In this document: piece by piece, positions 8,636 through 9,796 of the stretch
Layout: each line of letters begins with the position of its first letter
How positions within the stretch are numbered: the first letter of the stretch is position 1
DNA from: Streptomyces regalis
Lineage (GTDB): Bacteria; Actinomycetota; Actinomycetes; Streptomycetales; Streptomycetaceae
NCBI RefSeq assembly: GCF_001509475.1
Contig: NZ_LLZG01000100.1
Coordinates: 1-9,796 of the forward strand
Reading direction: 5' to 3'
Length of the DNA: 9,796 nucleotides
Program-made: the position numbers and the translations under genes
Notes under the pieces: model-generated
Told to the model about the DNA's origin: nothing
Database searches by the model: none
Seen by the model: only the letters and a program-made list of their open reading frames with translations

Positions 8636-9796
8636 ATGAGCAGGCCGCCGTCGCTCGCTTCAGGCCCTGAAGGTCCCCGCGCTCTGCGGCCGTTGCTCGA
8701 CACCGTCCTCGACGCGCTGAGCGAGGGCGCCCGGGCTCGCGGGGGACCACTGCCCTCGGGCGGCCCGGACGCGGTCGCCGCACGCATGCGGGAGGCGGCC
8801 GGGGACGTCCTGCCGGACGAGGGCGACCCGAACGCCCTCCACGACCTCGTCCGAGCCCTCGCAGCGGGCGCCACCGACCCCTCGAACCCCCTCTGCACCG
8901 GCCACCTCCACTGCCCACCCCTCGCCCTCGCCACCGCCGCCGACCTCGCCGCCTCGGCCCTCAACCCCTCGCTGGACTCCTGGGACCAGGCGCCGGGAGC
9001 ATCGGAGCTGGAGGCGCTGGTGACGGCGGTACTCGCCGCGGAGGTCTTCGCCGGCGGGGAAAGGGCGAAGGCACTCACCATCGGGACCGACCCGCTGAAG
9101 GGCGAGTCGGGCTACGACGCCCCGAACGCACCGGACAAACCACCCGCCGCTGCCCACGAAGCGCCCACCCCAACACCCGACCCCACCAACCCCCCAACGT
9201 CGACCGCCGATGCGGCAGCCGTGTCCTGCTCAGCCTCTGGCAGCGCCGCCGCGGCTGACGTCCCGACGGGTGGAACTCCGTTCATGCCGGGCGCGGCCAT
9301 CGGTGTCCCGACCGCCGATGCGTCAGCCGCGCCCCGCTCAGCCTCTGGCCCCGTCACCGCTGGCGTCCCGATCGTGCCTGGCTCGGGCGTTGGTATCCCG
9401 ACGGGTGGCGCTCCGTTCGCGCCGGGCGCGGAGCTTGGTGTCTCGATCGCCGATGCGGCAGCCGCGCCCCGCTCAGCCGCTGGCGGCGCTGTTGACGTTT
9501 CGATCGTGGCGGGTTTGGCCCCCGGTGTCCCGACCGCTGGCGCCCCGATCACGTCCGGCTCGGCCGCTGGCCCCGTCACCGCTGGCGTCCCGATCGTGCC
9601 TGGCTCGGGCGTTGGTATCCCGACGGGTGGCGCTCCGTTCGCGCCGGGCGCGGAGCTTGGTGTCCCGATCGCCGATGCGGCAGCCCTGTCCTGTTCAGCT
9701 GCCGGCCCCTCCACCGCTGGCGTCCCGATCGCGGCGGCTTCGGCCCTCGGTACCCCTACCGCCGATGCGGCAGCCACGCCCCCCTCACCCCCCGGC
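8636..9796 (+). CDS. PLP-dependent decarboxylase N-terminus (DDC / diaminobutyrate decarboxylase type) running into a long repeat insertion; 3' end cut by window
   Basis: The frame is open from the start to the window edge (387 codons, no stop). Residues 1-146 match the N-terminal segment of group II PLP decarboxylases: ATDPSNPLCTGHLHCPPLA (79-97, the conserved HLHCPP), AASALNPSLDSWDQAPGASE (104-123) and LEALVTAVLAAEVFAGGERA. Family members next have a VTTGGTESN-like strand that holds the PLP phosphate. Here the sequence reads ALTIGTDPLKGESGYDAPN (146-164), then an acidic/Pro-rich linker, then from residue 188 to the edge a Pro/Ala/Gly/Thr array of 15-residue repeats. The PLP lysine and the core fold would lie beyond the window, if they exist. 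GGGAGG (8625-8630) is 5 nt before ATG 8636 but only 2 nt before the adjacent in-frame ATG 8633, so I chose 8636. Codons such as GGT, GTT and CTT become more frequent in the array than in the gene's first half. It is either a decarboxylase with a repeat insertion or a disrupted gene. Confidence 0.75.
   Translation, partial: MSRPPSLASGPEGPRALRPLLDTVLDALSEGARARGGPLPSGGPDAVAARMREAAGDVLPDEGDPNALHDLVRALAAGATDPSNPLCTGHLHCPPLALATAADLAASALNPSLDSWDQAPGASELEALVTAVLAAEVFAGGERAKALTIGTDPLKGESGYDAPNAPDKPPAAAHEAPTPTPDPTNPPTSTADAAAVSCSASGSAAAADVPTGGTPFMPGAAIGVPTADASAAPRSASGPVTAGVPIVPGSGVGIPTGGAPFAPGAELGVSIADAAAAPRSAAGGAVDVSIVAGLAPGVPTAGAPITSGSAAGPVTAGVPIVPGSGVGIPTGGAPFAPGAELGVPIADAAALSCSAAGPSTAGVPIAAASALGTPTADAAATPPSPPG
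9197..9796 (+). repeat. 45-bp (15-codon) in-frame minisatellite array
   Basis: About thirteen tandem units encode a 15-residue motif, roughly x-P-T-A-[DG]-A-[AP]-x-x-P-x-S-A-x-G, nearly always ending in glycine. Unit boundaries: 9197-9241, an 18-bp stub (9242-9259), 9260, 9305, 9350, 9395, 9440, a 42-bp unit at 9485-9526, then 9527, 9572, 9617, 9662, 9707 and 9752-9796. Examples are VPTADASAAPRSASG, PVTAGVPIVPGSGVG and IPTGGAPFAPGAELG. All length changes are multiples of three, so the reading frame is kept. Within it, 9345-9463 recurs at 9567-9685 (222-bp offset) with one mismatch. The array continues beyond the window edge. Confidence 0.9.

Noticed and set aside
8401..8670. 89-codon plus-strand open frame in the pepN downstream spacer
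   Set aside because: No ribosome site, no domain, overlaps the decarboxylase start; its only feature is the second copy of the 22-bp repeat.
9197..9796. CRISPR array or phage-type repeat
   Set aside because: Units are contiguous with no unique spacers, keep a protein reading frame and vary like a coding minisatellite.

Overview
The window is very GC-rich, with strong G/C bias at third codon positions. Its gene content is typical of a Streptomyces chromosome: a secreted trypsin closely resembling Streptomyces griseus trypsin, a divergent PepN aminopeptidase, an AroQ-type chorismate mutase with a leaderless-looking start, and one gene with a rare TTA leucine codon. The genus is inferred from these traits; no rRNA or other taxonomic marker is present.

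Layout. Positions 1-885 (minus strand) hold the 3'-truncated end of a predicted zinc metalloprotease with an HEVMH motif and a C-terminal four-cysteine zinc ribbon. Divergent from it is a plus-strand secreted trypsin (1049-1843), with a candidate promoter and a Shine-Dalgarno sequence that points to a TTG start. Convergent with the trypsin is a minus-strand GH35 beta-galactosidase (1896-3698). It is divergent from an AraC-family regulator (3786-4673), across a gap of 87 bp that contains candidate operator half-sites 21 bp apart. On the plus strand follow a chorismate mutase (4697-5065), a single-domain response regulator (5214-5759) with a dyad-rich leader, and an M1-family aminopeptidase N (5839-8346).

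The right end (8636 to the window edge) is an open gene whose first ~145 residues match the N-terminus of PLP-dependent decarboxylases of the DDC / diaminobutyrate decarboxylase type. Where the PLP-binding part of the fold should begin, the frame instead enters an in-frame array of about thirteen 45-bp (15-residue) Pro/Ala/Gly/Thr-rich repeats, which runs beyond the window. This array is the most unusual object here. An exact 22-bp direct repeat also links the 3' end of pepN with the spacer in front of this gene.

Functional connections. The beta-galactosidase and AraC regulator are plausibly a regulator-target pair for galactoside use. The remaining genes look like individually transcribed housekeeping, degradative and signalling genes rather than one pathway. 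I see no tRNA or rRNA gene, CRISPR array, transposase, phage gene or multi-gene defence system. The only gaps without a gene are shorter than 300 bp, and what they hold is listed.
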